DNA of 64,000 nucleotides from Ziziphus jujuba (Eukaryota; Streptophyta; Magnoliopsida; Rosales; Rhamnaceae), in NCBI RefSeq assembly GCF_031755915.1, contig NC_083382.1:33810295-33874294 (forward strand), written 5' to 3'. The position numbers were made by a program, and so were the translations under genes. The first letter of the stretch is position 1, and each line of letters begins with the position of its first letter. Positions 10,157-23,618 of the stretch are shown piece after piece. Under the pieces are notes generated by a model. It was not told the origin of the DNA. It made no database searches and worked only from the letters and a program-made list of their open reading frames with translations.

Positions 10157-12161
10157 ATGATGCTTTGCGAATCACTGCTGAGAGATCGAATACAGCCATG
10201 GCTTCGTGATTACGACAGGCTCCAGTCATTCGCCGTCATCCTCATTTATATTCAGGTTCAGGTTTACTATTATTATTATTTCACAAATATTTACTTCCAT
10301 TCCGATTTAGGGTTGTTAGGAATTTGTATATCATTCATTTTGATCATTGCCCTGGCCTCTGCACAGATTGGTTGCGCATTGATCGGATCCCTTGGAGCCT
10401 TGTACAATGGCGTCTTGCTCATCAACCTCGCCATTTCATTATTCGCCCTCGTTGCCATTGAGAGCAGCAGCCAAAGTCTCGGCCGTACCTATGCTGTCCT
10501 CCTCGTCTCCGCTATCTTCCTTGATATCTCCTGGTTCATTCTCTTTACCCATGATATCTGGTGCGCGCTATCTTCTTCTACTTCTACTTCTACTTCTACT
10601 ACTGCTATCATTATATTTTATTTCTCTTTCACCTACTCCCTCACTCTCCTTTTAGTGTTAGCCAATTCCAATTCCAATTCCAATGCCTGTACAATTAGGG
10701 AGACGATGAATTATCTCATACCATACCCCCCAACTTTTTTTCTAGTCTTTTGCCATTTTCGACTGCATTTTAGTCTCCTAACAATTTATAATTCTTCCTC
10801 TGCAATAAAAGGGTTTAGAGTTACATCCTTCTTTTGAATTGTTCGATATATCTCCTTCATTTTCTCATACATAGCATGAATACAATTGCTGCTACAGCAT
10901 CTTCGACAGTATCCCCAGCTAAAGCAAGTGGTGTCTTTACATGATGATGCGTAAATACCTCTTTGTCCTTGCGTCGTGGCTACACCTCGTGGCTGAAAGT
11001 CATGGAATGTCCTGTAGCAGCCATGAAGTAGACAGCTTTAGATGATACTGAGGATGGCTTTATCCCTTTTTTTCTGAAAATATGTTGATTTTGGAATCTT
11101 CCAATTGGTTTTTGTTAATGCCCTTTTCTATGGGAATTAAGAAGTACTAAGCTGCCATATTTGTATGAGCAAAAACTTTATTTTATCCTGAAAATATTCT
11201 TACTGAATAATTTTCTTTTCCCGGAATTTGCATCTTAGTTATGTCATGTATTGTGTGGGTCAACGTGCCTGAATTTGAGTTTTTGTACTTATGTTTATAA
11301 GTTGCAAGTTATAATATTCCTCTCTCATATTATGGTGATTCCTTCTCTTTCTTAATGATCTATGTCTAATTTTATCAGATTGCTCTAGTATTGATTTTTG
11401 TTGATGGAAAACATTGTTCATGCATGCAGGAACATTTCTTCTGGGAATTATGGAACATTTTTTATCTTTTCAGTAAAAGTCACTCTGGTAATGCAAGTTA
11501 TTGGATTTTCTGTTAGGTTATCATCGTCATTGTTATGGATTCAGATATACAGGTTGGGGGTTTCTTATGTAGACACTACAGTTCCTAGAGAAACCGATTT
11601 TGATTTAAGAAATAGCTTTCTGAGTCCTGCAACTCCTGCCGTTGTTAGACAGACCTCAGGTTCTGATGATGTTTTAGGGGGCTCTATCTATGATCCAGCT
11701 TATTATTCATCCCTCTTTGAAGATGGTCAAGATAATAGATGTTTGCTTGGGGTACGACATCTGTCACTTACATATGCATATCATGCCTACTTAAGGTTCT
11801 TGGATAAAATTCATTTATTTTTTCTTCTTTGTCTTATATGTTGGAATTTTGTTTCTCATTTTGTTTTCATGTTAATGTTAAGTTCAGTAATGGGTACCAA
11901 CTTTGACCCACAAGCCAAAAAAAAAAAAATGTCATGGGTACCAACTTACTGCGGATATATTTCTTTCTTTAAAAGGGAAAAAGGAACTTTGCAGAAGTTT
12001 TCTCTTCCATGCTGCTTGTGGGCAAGCTAGTATTGTCGAGTAGAAAATTATAAGTATATTTAGCTTGGTTTATCCCTTTCAAAAAAAAAGTAGCAGTGCA
12101 CCACCTTTTTTTCAATCTTATGTGCACCACCTTGTTCTCCATCTTATGTATCTTTCATCGG

Positions 12162-12207
<46 letters not shown>

Positions 12208-13230
12208 CTTTATATTTTTTACTATCTATTGTGCTAGCATGATATACATGATTGGCCATGCGTCCGATCTGTTAATTTATTTTGGTGCAAATGTAAGGCA
12301 GCATACATCCTGTTAGCCCTTTTAGTCAGTTAGCCTCCATATAATGAAACCTTGAAAGTAACATGGACAAATAATTAAATCTAATGGTATTATTGTTTTG
12401 GAGACATCGATTGTATTTGTGCTTTTATGTTGAAGGTTCTGAGAGGAGTTAACATTAACTATGTCGTGTAGATATTGTATGTGTATGCCGTTGCCAGTAC
12501 TATTAGCTACATGATGTCCATCACATGCAACCTCAATTTCCTTAAAATCCAAGCATGATGCATACTGTTGAAGTGTCTTTAGATACTTTGAAGTATAGAG
12601 TGCAGTGCACATTGAGTTTCTGTAGACATTCATATCTTTGATTTATTGAATGTTCAAAGTTAGCAAAAAACGGTGTGTCTAATAGTTGCCAATTTGCCTC
12701 TGCTGCTACACCTTATAGGGGCAGCAGCTTGGTATTGGCAGCAACAGATCTACTTCTACATCAGACTCTCCTGTGCTTAAGCCATCCATTGGCAGGTCTT
12801 TTCAGCCTGTAGATGTAAGTTTCTGGAAATACAGTTTTGAGCCACATAATCAATTTGCATGAAATGAGTACTCCAGCTAATATGGTATTATAGTCAAACA
12901 ATTGTTTGGGTTAATATGGTAGTTTCAAACTGACATGAAGTTTTCCGCTGCAACTTCTTTATCTAATATGAGCCTTTATTGATTCAGAAATTCTAGAGAC
13001 TCATGGAACCACATGAGTTAAGGTCATGGAATTACGTGAGTTAAGGTTGCCGTATATTTAGACAGGTGTTCTAATATCTTATATATTAATGAGAAGATAT
13101 GATTGAAGTGTTATGGCTCTGTGACTAACCCTCATTTGGTTAAGAGAGTAAATGGGGAATGTTTGTTGCTTCTAACTGTGTTTAGTCATTGCAGGAGGAG
13201 AATGCAGCTGGCCAGCCTCAGACAGTTTGA
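10157..13230 (+). CDS. AGTRAP-like four-helix membrane protein
   Basis: Five exons: 10157-10255, 10367-10560, 11430-11751, 12719-12814 and 13195-13230. All introns are GT-AG and join to 248 residues. After RDRIQPWLRDYDRLQSF the protein has about four hydrophobic helices (about 24-43, 44-65, 75-97, 105-130), then a polar, Ser-rich tail that includes DDVLGGSIYDPAYYSSLFEDGQ. The helix layout and the LVAIESSSQSLGRTYAVLL...FLDISWFILF block resemble the AGTRAP (type-1 angiotensin II receptor-associated) family, which has plant members of unknown role; the assignment is from memory. The exon structure is well supported. The start is the first of two adjacent ATGs; the second is equally possible. Intron 2 carries a CTTCTA repeat (about 10572-10600) and intron 3 a CT microsatellite. 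The long frames spanning these introns are read-through, not coding. Confidence 0.8.
12166..12205. repeat. (CT)n microsatellite in intron 3 of the AGTRAP-like gene
   Basis: About 20 uninterrupted CT units inside the intron 11752-12718. Confidence 0.9.
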
Positions 13231-14585
13231 AGATGAGACGGGCATTAATGATTTTTGTTCGCTTTGGGCATCTGCTCCCCATATTTTGTGGATATTGGGT
13301 TTTGTTTCATTCATGATACAACCAGATTGTATGTGGGAGTGGGGATTTGTACAGTTTGCGAGACAATCAAGCAAATTTTCCCCCTAGAGAGAAGCTGGCA
13401 ATCACAGTATGTAAAAGGTGACCACGTGGTTGATTTATTTGGGAAAAGGCTCAGATAAGGTCCCAAATTCCAAGATAAATGGTGCTCTGGATACACTTTT
13501 CTGGACATGCCATCGCATTAACATTTTAACTGGGATTAATATTAATAGGGCGTAGAATTTGGGCATGCAAATTAAGGAGTCCAGGAAATTGCAGGATTGT
13601 GGTTACCTCTTCTCTCTGTAACTTATCTGATTATCTATTTATATTTATTTATTTGTTTATTTATTTATAACATCGTTTGGCTGAATTAGACAAGCGCATT
13701 TAATAAGGTATTGTTTGTTTGCCGTGGCTTGCTTTTAAAGTGTTATTAAGAGGGTTCAAAAGCTGTTTCTAGGAGAGCATACAACTAGAGTTGGAAATCT
13801 GGTCGCGTGTCCATGTGAAGTTGATTTTGGGGAAAAGATAGTTGGGATTATGAGGTCATTATGAGTAAGAGGTGAGTGTGGTGTAGGAATTGGTTGACTC
13901 GTGGTTGTGGTGAACGGTAGTGCCTTGTCCCACTGTGGGAATGCTGACCACACGACGCCACTAGCAATAACACCGATTAGTAAAAGCGAAATGAGCGAGG
14001 GTAGAGACATCTTTAAGTGAAATTAATCATTCTCAATTTCTCATTCACCAATTACGTCTCTAATTGAAATTAATCATTCCTTGTTACTGTTTCTTTGCAT
14101 TGCATATTTATGGCATTCTCGTGTTCTCTCTAAGCTTCTTCCCACTTTTGTTGTGAACTAAAAATAATACATATGAAATAACCGCAGGGGCTAGTTCAGC
14201 CATCGAAACCGCAACAAACATTAATTGTTATGACAATTAGGGCTTGTTTTAACATTTGTGTTTTTGGTTTGCTTTTTGTTTTTATATGGAAAAAAAACAT
14301 GATCATTTATAGAGAAATTATTCCATACACAGTATGTACCAACTATAAAATGACTTGGTACACATTACCAATCATATTGTACCATGTATTCATCAAAAAA
14401 AAAAAAAAAAATCATATTGTACCATGTGTAATATTAATTATATGTCTTAGGATGCCAAATGACTTCGACATTGTTATCTCTCCCAATCCTTCCGTTTTGC
14501 GTTAAATTTTTCCTCCATATCAGTAATTCTCCATACCAAACCGAGCAGAGGTTGAGCCAGTAACTCCAGAAGCCTCCAGCACCCC
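13231..14585. other. Intergenic spacer with poly-A stub flanked by a 17-bp direct repeat
   Basis: Holds the 3' UTR of the AGTRAP-like gene. At 14371-14387 and 14411-14427 the same 17 bases (ATCATATTGTACCATGT) flank a 23-bp insert that ends in a run of A. No gene recognised; the minus-strand frame at 13756-14010 is probably chance. Confidence 0.55.
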
Positions 14586-15269
14586 AAGAATGGCTCATTA
14601 GATTTTTTGTCCATGTTGGAAATAAAGCTTTTGAAAATCTTTTATTATTTAACAGATTTTATAATTAAAATTATAACGTATATCAATTACTTATGATTAT
14701 TATATTTAGGAATTATGCATAGTGATATCTTGACAATTTGCTTGTTTACAGTGTTATAGAGTTTTATTCAGTATAGTTTATATTATTGTTAATTGTGGTC
14801 AAACTAGTTATTAAAGAATGGCTCATTAGATTTTTTGTCCATGTTGGAAATAAAGCTTTTGAAAATCTTTTATTATTTAACAGATTTTATAATTAAAATT
14901 ATAACGTATATCAATTACTTATGATTATTATATTTAGGAATTATGCATAGTGATATCTTGACAATTTGCTTGTTTACAGTGTTATAGAGTTTTATTCAGT
15001 ATAGTTTATATTATTGTTAATTGTGGTCAAACTAGTTATTAAAGAATGGCTCATTAGATTTTTTGTCCATGTTGGAAATAAAGCTTTTGAAAATCTTTTA
15101 TTATTTAACAGATTTTATAATTAAAATTATAACGTATATCAATTACTTATGATTATTATATTTAGGAATTATGCATAGTGATATCTTGACAATTTGCTTG
15201 TTTACAGTGTTATAGAGTTTTATTCAGTATAGTTTATATTATTGTTAATTGTGGTCAAACTAGTTATTA
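14586..15269. repeat. Exact tandem triplication of a 228-bp unit
   Basis: Three head-to-tail copies (14586-14813, 14814-15041, 15042-15269) read as identical. Each starts AAGAATGGCTCATTAG and ends AAACTAGTTATTA, and the array is 3 x 228 = 684 bp with no partial unit. The unit is AT-rich and non-coding. Confidence 0.92.
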
Positions 15270-17640
15270 GCTTATTAATATATTTTATTATTAGTGAACT
15301 CTAAAACTATTGATATATATATATATATATATAATTTAAAATCCCGTTTGAGAAGTATTAAAATTTTGAGGGAATTTGATTTCAGAAAATGACTTTCCTA
15401 ACAATTTTTATTTTTATTTTTTATTTTTAGGTAGTAATGCAAGTTTTCGGATTTAGAAGTGACTAAATTAATAAAATTGAGGATAAATATTGTCATATTT
15501 TTTACCCAATTTTCTTACTGTACCCTTGTCTATTTATTTTTTATTCAATCCCCTTCTATTTTACAAAAACCCTTACCAGCTACACCACGCGCCACGCGCA
15601 CACTTTGCGGTCGTGGTGCCTCACCACAGATGTCAAGTGGAGGCTTCATCAACCACCCACCGTTGCTGCGTGCGGCTACTATTACCGCCGTTCTCCTCGC
15701 GTTCCTAACCCTTGTGCAACCAGCAACCCCTCTATTAGACATTCACCTCGATATCAATTCACATCTTGCATTGAATTTGTTATAACAACGATTTAGCTTT
15801 CCAACTTGCCAACTATCATCAAATTTTAGCCGTGATGTCAATGAGCTTGTCAGATTCGGAAGTTGGTAGGGCAGCTGTGATAAAATCTATCCACATAAGA
15901 TTTGGCTTCTAAATTTGATGATATTCATGGTATCATCGATCGGCCATATGTACCAAGTCATTTTCTATATCGATTATGTACTATATAATTTCTCATCGTT
16001 TATAATATTTTGAAAAAATAATAATAAGATTCATCAAAATTCACTTTATTATTTAGTTAAGTAAAATTTTAAATTAATAACACCTTATTATAACAAACTT
16101 TTATTTTTTTTTGCACTTTGCTTTGTAAATTTAAAAAAATGATCATAATATTTTTGAACTATTCTTTTCTCGTTATATTAGTCTAATCATATAATTTTTA
16201 TCAATTATTTTGGTAAAATTAAATAAAATATAGTATAACAATTTACATGCATTTTGTATGGTTAATGTCTTCATATTCATTTGTTAAAAATATATAATTA
16301 GACTAAAATGACATAAAAACAATAATACAATTGACAATGTGAGACTTTTCTGTAATTTTGAAAGCAGAATACAAAATGTATATTAGTTTATAGGATCTAA
16401 GTATATATAAATCTAAAATCTTTAAGAAAAAACAAAAAAGACAAAAAAAATATAAACATTGGCTAGAGAGGGCTAATTATTATTTAAAACATAACGAATA
16501 AAAAAATTGAAATCGAACAAGCTATTACCTATTTTTTTTAACAATCTTATTAAAAACAAACTCTTAATTTTAATTTGTTTGGCGTGCTCAAACCTTCAAA
16601 ATAAATTTTATAAAGTAACTACAATACAAACATATATATGTAAATAGAGGTTTTTTTTTTTTTTTTTTTAATAATTATATATAAAGTTATATCAACATAT
16701 TTTTAATATAAAATGAGAATGCTGATTTATAAATAGTAAAAAATATTATATTAATTAATAATTTTAAATTTCAATTGGCAAACGATAATTTTTATATTAA
16801 TAGATTTTCAATATAAAAACGGTATATTTCTAATAAATCAAAAAGAAATATACCATTTAAACCTTTAAAGTTTACATTATTTACAATTTGATTTTTTAAA
16901 TTATAATAATTAAAATTAATAGCTTATTAAAGAGAGTGTGAATGCTTTTAATCTAAGAAAATTATTTTTTAAAATCTAAAGGAGATTTACGATATATTAC
17001 ATTTAAGTTAAACCTCAAAATGAATTAATGAAATTATCACTAAATCAAAATTCATGATGCATCAGAAAAAAAGAAAAGATTGTGTATTTATTATTATTAT
17101 TGTTATTTAAAAAAAAAAAAAAAAGTCGAGTGGTGGGCTGGGGGCATTATTGATTGTGCCACAGCTGCGTATGATTAATTTACCCCCCCCAAAAAAAAAA
17201 AAAAAAAAAAAAAAACGAACGGGAGGTTGACAGCGTATACGCGTATTGGTTAAAGAGAAAAAAACAAAAAAAGAAAAGAAAAACAAATTAAAAAAAAATA
17301 GTAAAAGAAGTTGATGATTGATGGTGTTGGAGTGATGGTGGGCCAAAATTATTGATTCTGATTTCTGAATGTGAAGCATGTTTGAGGACGAATTGCTAAA
17401 AACCAACCAACCAATTTTGAATTTTGGAAAGAGAAGCTGAAGCTGCAGCAGAGGAGATTTTGGCATTGAACAAGAAGAAGGTAAAAAAAAAAAAAAAAAA
17501 GAAAAAAAAAACAGAGAAATTATTATTAAAATGTCTTTGTTTTCCAAGTTGAAATTGAATTCGTAGTGACAGCAATGAAAGGGCTGGCCTTTTTAGTAGA
17601 ATTTTATTTATTTTTAATCTTTGGTATCAAATTTTATTGA
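15270..17640. other. AT-rich intergenic region upstream of the RING gene
   Basis: Contains a TA run (15313-15334), a dispersed repeat copy (16145-16385), a T run near 16651-16670, and C/A homopolymers (about 17183-17214). A GC-richer patch at 15580-15740 holds a 108-codon frame with no recognisable domain. Confidence 0.5.
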
Positions 17641-18134
17641 AATTCATCTCTAGCCTAAACCTGCCCTCTCGCTCTCTCTCTTGGCGTCTGCGGGGTGTTG
17701 TATGTGTTATAGATATATATATATATATATAGATATATAAAATATATATTTTAATTTATGAATTCTTGGAATACCAAATACTTCTTTTTCTGATTTCTTT
17801 TTTCTTCCTCCTTTCTTTCTTCTGAGGAGGAAATTTTGTCATGTACTGAGTTCTTATCTGCGTTTCTGGTATTTCTTTTTTTTTTTTGGGGTAAGATTTC
17901 CGTCTGTTTCTTTGAATCTTTGTTCCTTTTTAAAAAGAAAGTGGTCGTTTGGTAAAAGTTTCCTTCTTTTGTGATTGACTCTGGGAATTTTGTAATTCCT
18001 TTGCCTATTTCCTGGATTAGGGGTTGTTTTGGTTGTATGTGCGGGGCCTTTGTTGAATCCGGTATTCTTTTCACGGTGGCAGAAAGCGAATAGAAATAAG
18101 AAGAAGAAGAAGAAGAGGAGGAGAAATTGAGATA

Positions 18135-19316
18135 ATGGAGGAAGCAATGGTGGCTAGATATTGGTGTCATAGGTGTTCTCAAATGGTGAATCCGATCATG
18201 GAAATGGAACAAGTCGAGCAGATCAAATGCCCATTTTGCCACAGCGGATTCGTTGAAGAAATGAGTACCACTGCCGCCGTGCCAACACCACCAACAAGAA
18301 ATGATTCTCGCAGTGATTCGGATTCCGATTTTGGATCCGATCGAGCCCTCTCTCTTTGGGCCCCAATCTTGCTGGGCATGATGGGTAATCCGCGCCGCCG
18401 CCGGAGATTTAGACGTCTTGACTTCGACGACTACGTGGACGACGAAGATGATGATGCTGATGATGATGATGGCAATCATGAACATGGAAATGGTGGAGGG
18501 AGAGGAGACACTGAATTGGATCGAGAACTCGATTCCATCATCAGGAGGAGGAGGAGGAGCTCTGCTACCATTCTACAACTGCTTCAAGGCATTCGCGCCG
18601 GTCTTGCATCAGAACCCCAGAATTCTGATACTAGAGATATCAGGGAAAACAGAGACGAAAGAGAGCGCGTGATTCTCATCAATCCCATCAATCAGACGGT
18701 CATTGTTCAGAATGAGAATCAGACGACCCCCATGGGCATGGGTTCGTTAGGGGATTACTTCATAGGTCCTGGTTTGGATTTGCTGCTGCAACATTTGGCA
18801 GAGAATGATCCTAATCGTTACGGGACGCCTCCCGCCAAGAAGGAGGCCATTGAGGGGCTGCCCACCGTGTCAATTATGGAGGACTGCGTGCAGTGCTCGG
18901 TTTGTTTGGATGATTTTGAGATGGGTTCTGAAGCAAAGGAGATGCCTTGTAAGCATAAATTTCACAGCGCCTGCATTCTACCGTGGCTGGACCTTCATAG
19001 TTCCTGTCCAGTTTGTAGGTTTCAGTTGCCTGCCGACGATTCCAAACGTGATTCTGATGGTTCTTCTAGTAACCCGTCTGATAATAACAACAACATTGAT
19101 GCTGGTGGTGGAGGCGGCAGCAGCCAAGGTGGCGAGCTGGACGGTGATGGTCGAAATGGAAGTGGCAGGCGGTTTTCGTTTCCATGGCCTTTTAATGGCT
19201 TGTTTTCTTCCTCAGGGTCTCAATCAAGTTCTGGGAGCTCTTCGACCTCAACATCAACCGTAGCAAATGCAGGTAGAGCTGGAAATGGAACTGCTTCTCA
19301 AACGGACGAGAACTGA
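18135..19316 (+). CDS. Zinc-ribbon/RING-H2 E3 ubiquitin ligase (RING1/CRT1-like)
   Basis: Intact single-exon frame of 393 residues. The N-terminal zinc ribbon (C11, C14, C32, C35: YWCHRCSQMVNP...IKCPFCHSGFVEE) is typical of plant BCA2/RNF115-like ligases. It is followed by an Arg patch, an Asp-rich stretch (about residues 98-115) and the conserved GLDLLLQHLAENDPNRYGTPPA block before the RING. The RING-H2 spans residues 254-294 (CSVCLDDF...CKHKFHSACILPWLDLHSSCPVC). The tail is rich in Gly, Ser and Asn. The product should transfer ubiquitin from an E2 to substrates in cytosol or nucleus. As I recall, At4g26400 and At5g56340 (AtCRT1) are the Arabidopsis counterparts and both sit beside a pyruvate kinase gene, as here. 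A C/T-rich stretch near 17660-17690 may mark the start of transcription. Confidence 0.9.
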   Translation: MEEAMVARYWCHRCSQMVNPIMEMEQVEQIKCPFCHSGFVEEMSTTAAVPTPPTRNDSRSDSDSDFGSDRALSLWAPILLGMMGNPRRRRRFRRLDFDDYVDDEDDDADDDDGNHEHGNGGGRGDTELDRELDSIIRRRRRSSATILQLLQGIRAGLASEPQNSDTRDIRENRDERERVILINPINQTVIVQNENQTTPMGMGSLGDYFIGPGLDLLLQHLAENDPNRYGTPPAKKEAIEGLPTVSIMEDCVQCSVCLDDFEMGSEAKEMPCKHKFHSACILPWLDLHSSCPVCRFQLPADDSKRDSDGSSSNPSDNNNNIDAGGGGGSSQGGELDGDGRNGSGRRFSFPWPFNGLFSSSGSQSSSGSSSTSTSTVANAGRAGNGTASQTDEN

Positions 19317-20813
19317 GTTGCGTTTTAATTGATTTTCCATTAGGCTTTACATGGTACGTCAGGTTACTTTGTTCAGTATGTGTTGCTTTGAATATTCTGC
19401 TGCCCTGCTCGCTCCTGTACATAGTATCTATTTCCTTGTTGAATATGAATCATGAATGAATCATGAATGAATCTTGGAAGCTCTGTTCAAATTGTGTTTT
19501 CATTTTCTTTTTCTTTTTCTTTTTTTTTTTTGGTTATCTTCTTCTTTGTACATTATTTTGCCCTTTTACGAGAATTTCTCTCTCTTTTAAATTCCCTTTA
19601 TTATGTATGGAGTTCATATTGATGCATTGAAAGGTTCCTACGTGCAAATCACCATCCATCATTGTATGAAGAAAGGTGGATGTTTCTGTCTTTGTATGTT
19701 TGAATTGGTATTCTGACAATATTAAATAGAACTAGAAAATGGATCAGGCCCTGATATATTATTTATCTGGAGACTGACTTCGTGGATCACCTGCCCAAAA
19801 ATTTGCATGTTACATGTGGTGTCTGACTTATTGCGTGAGAAGATGTTTGATTTGTTTAAACAAATTGCACCATCCGTGTTGAACTTGAGTGAATAGAAAA
19901 TATTGCTTTCCCTTTCATACTTGGGCTGTGATATTGGAAAATGTACATAAACAAATACTAATTCAACAATGCCGGTTGCTTAAACGGCCTTACAAAATCA
20001 ATAGAATATTGAAGGGATTACGCAACTTTGACAGGGATATCTCATATCTGGCCAAGACTAATTGACACCCCATTTACTTCAATTATGAGACCTTGGGCAC
20101 AAGCCATGTGGATGGTCTATACTTTGAATTATTAATTAAATCTTTAAATATTATGACGTAAGTTCCAACTGTACATTCTGTTTATAATTTCACTGGCCTC
20201 TCTTAATATTTGAATTTTTTTTTAAAATTTTTTTTTTTTATTTGTTAATGCTTTAGCAACAGTTTCTACTTTTCAATTGGATTTTCTGGTCTTATACTAC
20301 GGTGGATTTACTCGGAATAGACAAATAAATAGACCTGTTTCTCTCTTTCTTTTCTGTCTTTATTTTTGGTTTGTGTTTCAGTAATTCAAACTACTTCAAC
20401 AGGATGATCCAATTTTTTGAACATAATATTTATCATCAAGTATCTTTTCAAAACTTATGCAGGATAAATGAAAAATGGAAAGGAGGAACTCATACATGCC
20501 AAATTGTTCATGTTTAGGACCACCCATTCTGTTTATTCTCCTCAAATTTATCATAATTTATAATTTCACCTGACATGCGTGGTCACGTAGCAAAATTGTA
20601 TTACTTATGTAGCAAATAACAATGATAGTCCAAAGTGCATTGTGCAAATTGAAGGATTCAAATTAAAACCCCAACTTCAGTCTCTTTAAAATAACTGTAG
20701 ATGACTCCATCAAAAAAAAAGGAAGCAGACTCGCCCTAAACATTTAGCATTGGTCATCCGAAGACAACCCCCCCCCCAAACAACAACAAATAACAGAAAA
20801 GAAAAAGTGTCCA
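19317..20813. other. 3' UTR of the RING gene and convergent intergenic spacer
   Basis: Tail-to-tail spacer between the RING gene (+) and pyruvate kinase (-). AT-rich, with T runs near 19519-19531 and 20218-20239 and a C run at about 20769-20777. No gene seen. Confidence 0.6.
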
Positions 20814-23565
20814 TTACTTGACGGTCAATATCTTGATAACTGATGCAGTTCCATCACGGTGCAAAGCCACAACGGAATCTCCATTCTTGCAGAGTCCCTT
20901 TGCCTTAGCATGTTGAAGCGCAAATTCTAATGCCTCTTCTGTAGTCTCTGCACTAGATGCCCTAGCAGACCCTGCACTTAAAACTGGAACTAAGCCACGG
21001 AAAATTAGGCTATGCCTTGCTGGAGATTCATTACTGCATGACCAGTCAAAATTATCAGTCTTAATTTCAGGGACCACCACAGATAATATAGGCATGCCAG
21101 GCCTGTACTTAGCCACCAGTTTAGCTGTGCTTCCTCCCCTGGTTAGGACTAATATTAGAGTTGCTTTAGACGAGTTTGCAGTTTTAACAGCAGAAGAAGC
21201 CAAGCTTTCCAATGGACTCATTGGCACAGGCGAATGATCCATAATCCTTTTGAAGACATCTCCATAATTAAGGGTGCTTTCTGCCTCCACGCATATTTTG
21301 GCCATAGTCCGCACTGCCAGTGCAGGATAAGCTCCAGCAGCTGTTTCACCACTTAGCATCACACAGTCAGTTCCATCAAGAACTGCATTTGCAACATCAG
21401 TTGCTTCAGCCCTGGTTGGCCGGGGGGACTTGATCATCGACTCCAACATCTGTGTTGCTGTAACAACAGGTTTTCCTTGAATGTTGCACTTGTAGATCAT
21501 TACTTTCTGTGCAAGAAATATCTTCTCAATAGGAATTTCCATTCCAAGATCACCGCGTGCAACCATGAATGCATCCGAATTTGCAAGGATGTCGTCAAAA
21601 TTTGCTACACCTTCTTGATTTTCAACCTGTCAATCAAATTTCAAAGAAAATGAACACAAAAAGAAACCAAACAATTGAGATTGCCATCACATAAACAGGG
21701 CCATCAACTCAAACGTAGTTATATTGTAACTATTTCTATATCAGTAAGGAAATACCCCAAAACCTTTAGAAGCAGTTTTATGTGATTGCCTTCACACCTT
21801 TCACCTAGTAAACTCAATTTAATTCTAAATAAATATTTATCTATTAATGAAAGACGAATAGTACAAGTTGAAAGTCGACTGTCTAATTAGTTTAGGCAGG
21901 AAATGACGATACTTAATTCTAAATTTATCAATAGCAGCAGAAAAACCAAATTCAAATTTGTTGAAGTTCTTCTTTGATGTAAGAGATAGTACCTTGGACA
22001 TTAGAAGAATATTCTTAGCATGTTTTCCAAGCAGCTTGCGAACCTCCACAAGATCAGAACCTTTCCGAACAAAGGACAGAGCAATCATGTCAATGTTATT
22101 GGGAACCCCCCACTGTAAGATATCTTCCTTGTCTTTCTCTGTTAATGTTGGGAGATCCACTATGACTCCAGGGAGGTTAACATTCTTTCTCTCACCAAGC
22201 ATCGCAGAGTTCTCACAGCGGCATCTAACCAACCCATTTTCCCTGTCACATGATAAAACCGTAAATGTGATTGTACCATCTGCACAGAGTATCACACTCC
22301 CTGGTTTCAAATCCTCAGCCAACTTTTTATAGCTCATGCAAATCATATTCTCATCACCCTTTATGCTATAGTCTGTGGATATGGTGATTTCTTGACCCTG
22401 CTTCAGTTGGATTGGTTTGCCATCCTTCAAAAATCCAGTTCGAATCTCTGGACCCTGATAAATTACAAATTGAGATGAAAATCAGGAACTATGTACATCA
22501 GTATCAGTTAGGAATGTTTAACATAAAATATCAGGAACCACATACAGCTTCTGTTATGTCAGTTAGGGATGCTTAACATGCAACCAAAGGTTAATTATGC
22601 ATGAAGATAACAACATCTAGGATATATAAAAGATATTATTTCAAAAAAGAGACAGAGGAAAAAAAAAAAAAAAAAAAAGACAGACGATGCAAAGTCAACC
22701 CGTTCAAATTTCATTCAAAGTTATTTCTTGAGGCAAAGTTCATTGACATTTGTTTAGTGAGTCCATGGCAGGTACTACTTGGAAATACAGAAATACATAG
22801 AAGTGAAAAAATGACAAAACCACAAAGTATAATTAGTGCTGACACAAAGAAAAAGCCATATAGATCAATCAGAAATAACAATACTGAAAGGATTTATCAC
22901 ACCATGATTAATCCATCTAACACTATTGCCAGTGCAACATCATCACATGCTCACTTCTTTATAATGTGGCTTGTAGTATAAGCTGTGATCATGATAACCA
23001 TCAATACCATTTAATAACTGTGAGATTAGCTGCACGAATTATTGGAAAGTTTGCATAAAAAATTATTGGAACGAAAAGACGGCAAGTTCTAATTACCTCT
23101 TTGTGGGAATAAATATAAAAATAAGAAATGAAGTAATGTTTTAATTAAAACAACTATGAGCAAGAAATGAAACTGAAACTACGAACCAAGGTGAAAAAAC
23201 GAGTAGTGAGTCAAGCGATTAAAATTAGGTTTCTACTAGTAAAGATTGCCACTTGATCACATAACACGCCTTGTGCAGAAAAGGGAGAACAGAGTTGGAA
23301 CCTGTTTGCAAGTGATTGCTAATAGGAACTTCTTCTTCTTCCATAATTACCAAATCAAGGGCCTTTTACATTCTTTTTTTTTTTTTTTTTTTTTTTTGGC
23401 CAAGAACTTTAGGAAGTGCTTTTATCATTTTATAAAAGCAATTTTAGGAATTTTAAAACCACCCTCAAATAGGCAATTAATACAATTGGATCCCCAGGAA
23501 TCACCTAACCGGTGCTTCTCATATGAGATTTTCCAAATCAAAACCACTAATCATTTTAGAGTCGT

Positions 23566-23618
<53 letters not shown>

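Noticed and set aside
10157..10837. 226-residue plus-strand frame as a complete protein
   Set aside because: It reads through two introns; splice sites at 10255/10367 and after 10560 give the conserved protein instead.
13756..14010. 84-codon minus-strand frame with a hydrophobic start
   Set aside because: Starts like a signal peptide but has no family resemblance, and lies just downstream of the AGTRAP-like gene.
15459..15785. 108-codon plus-strand frame in a GC-richer patch
   Set aside because: No recognisable domain, several overlapping frames equally open, no promoter or splice context; probably chance.
17107..17547. 146-codon minus-strand frame rich in Phe
   Set aside because: Made of translated A/T homopolymers; not coding.
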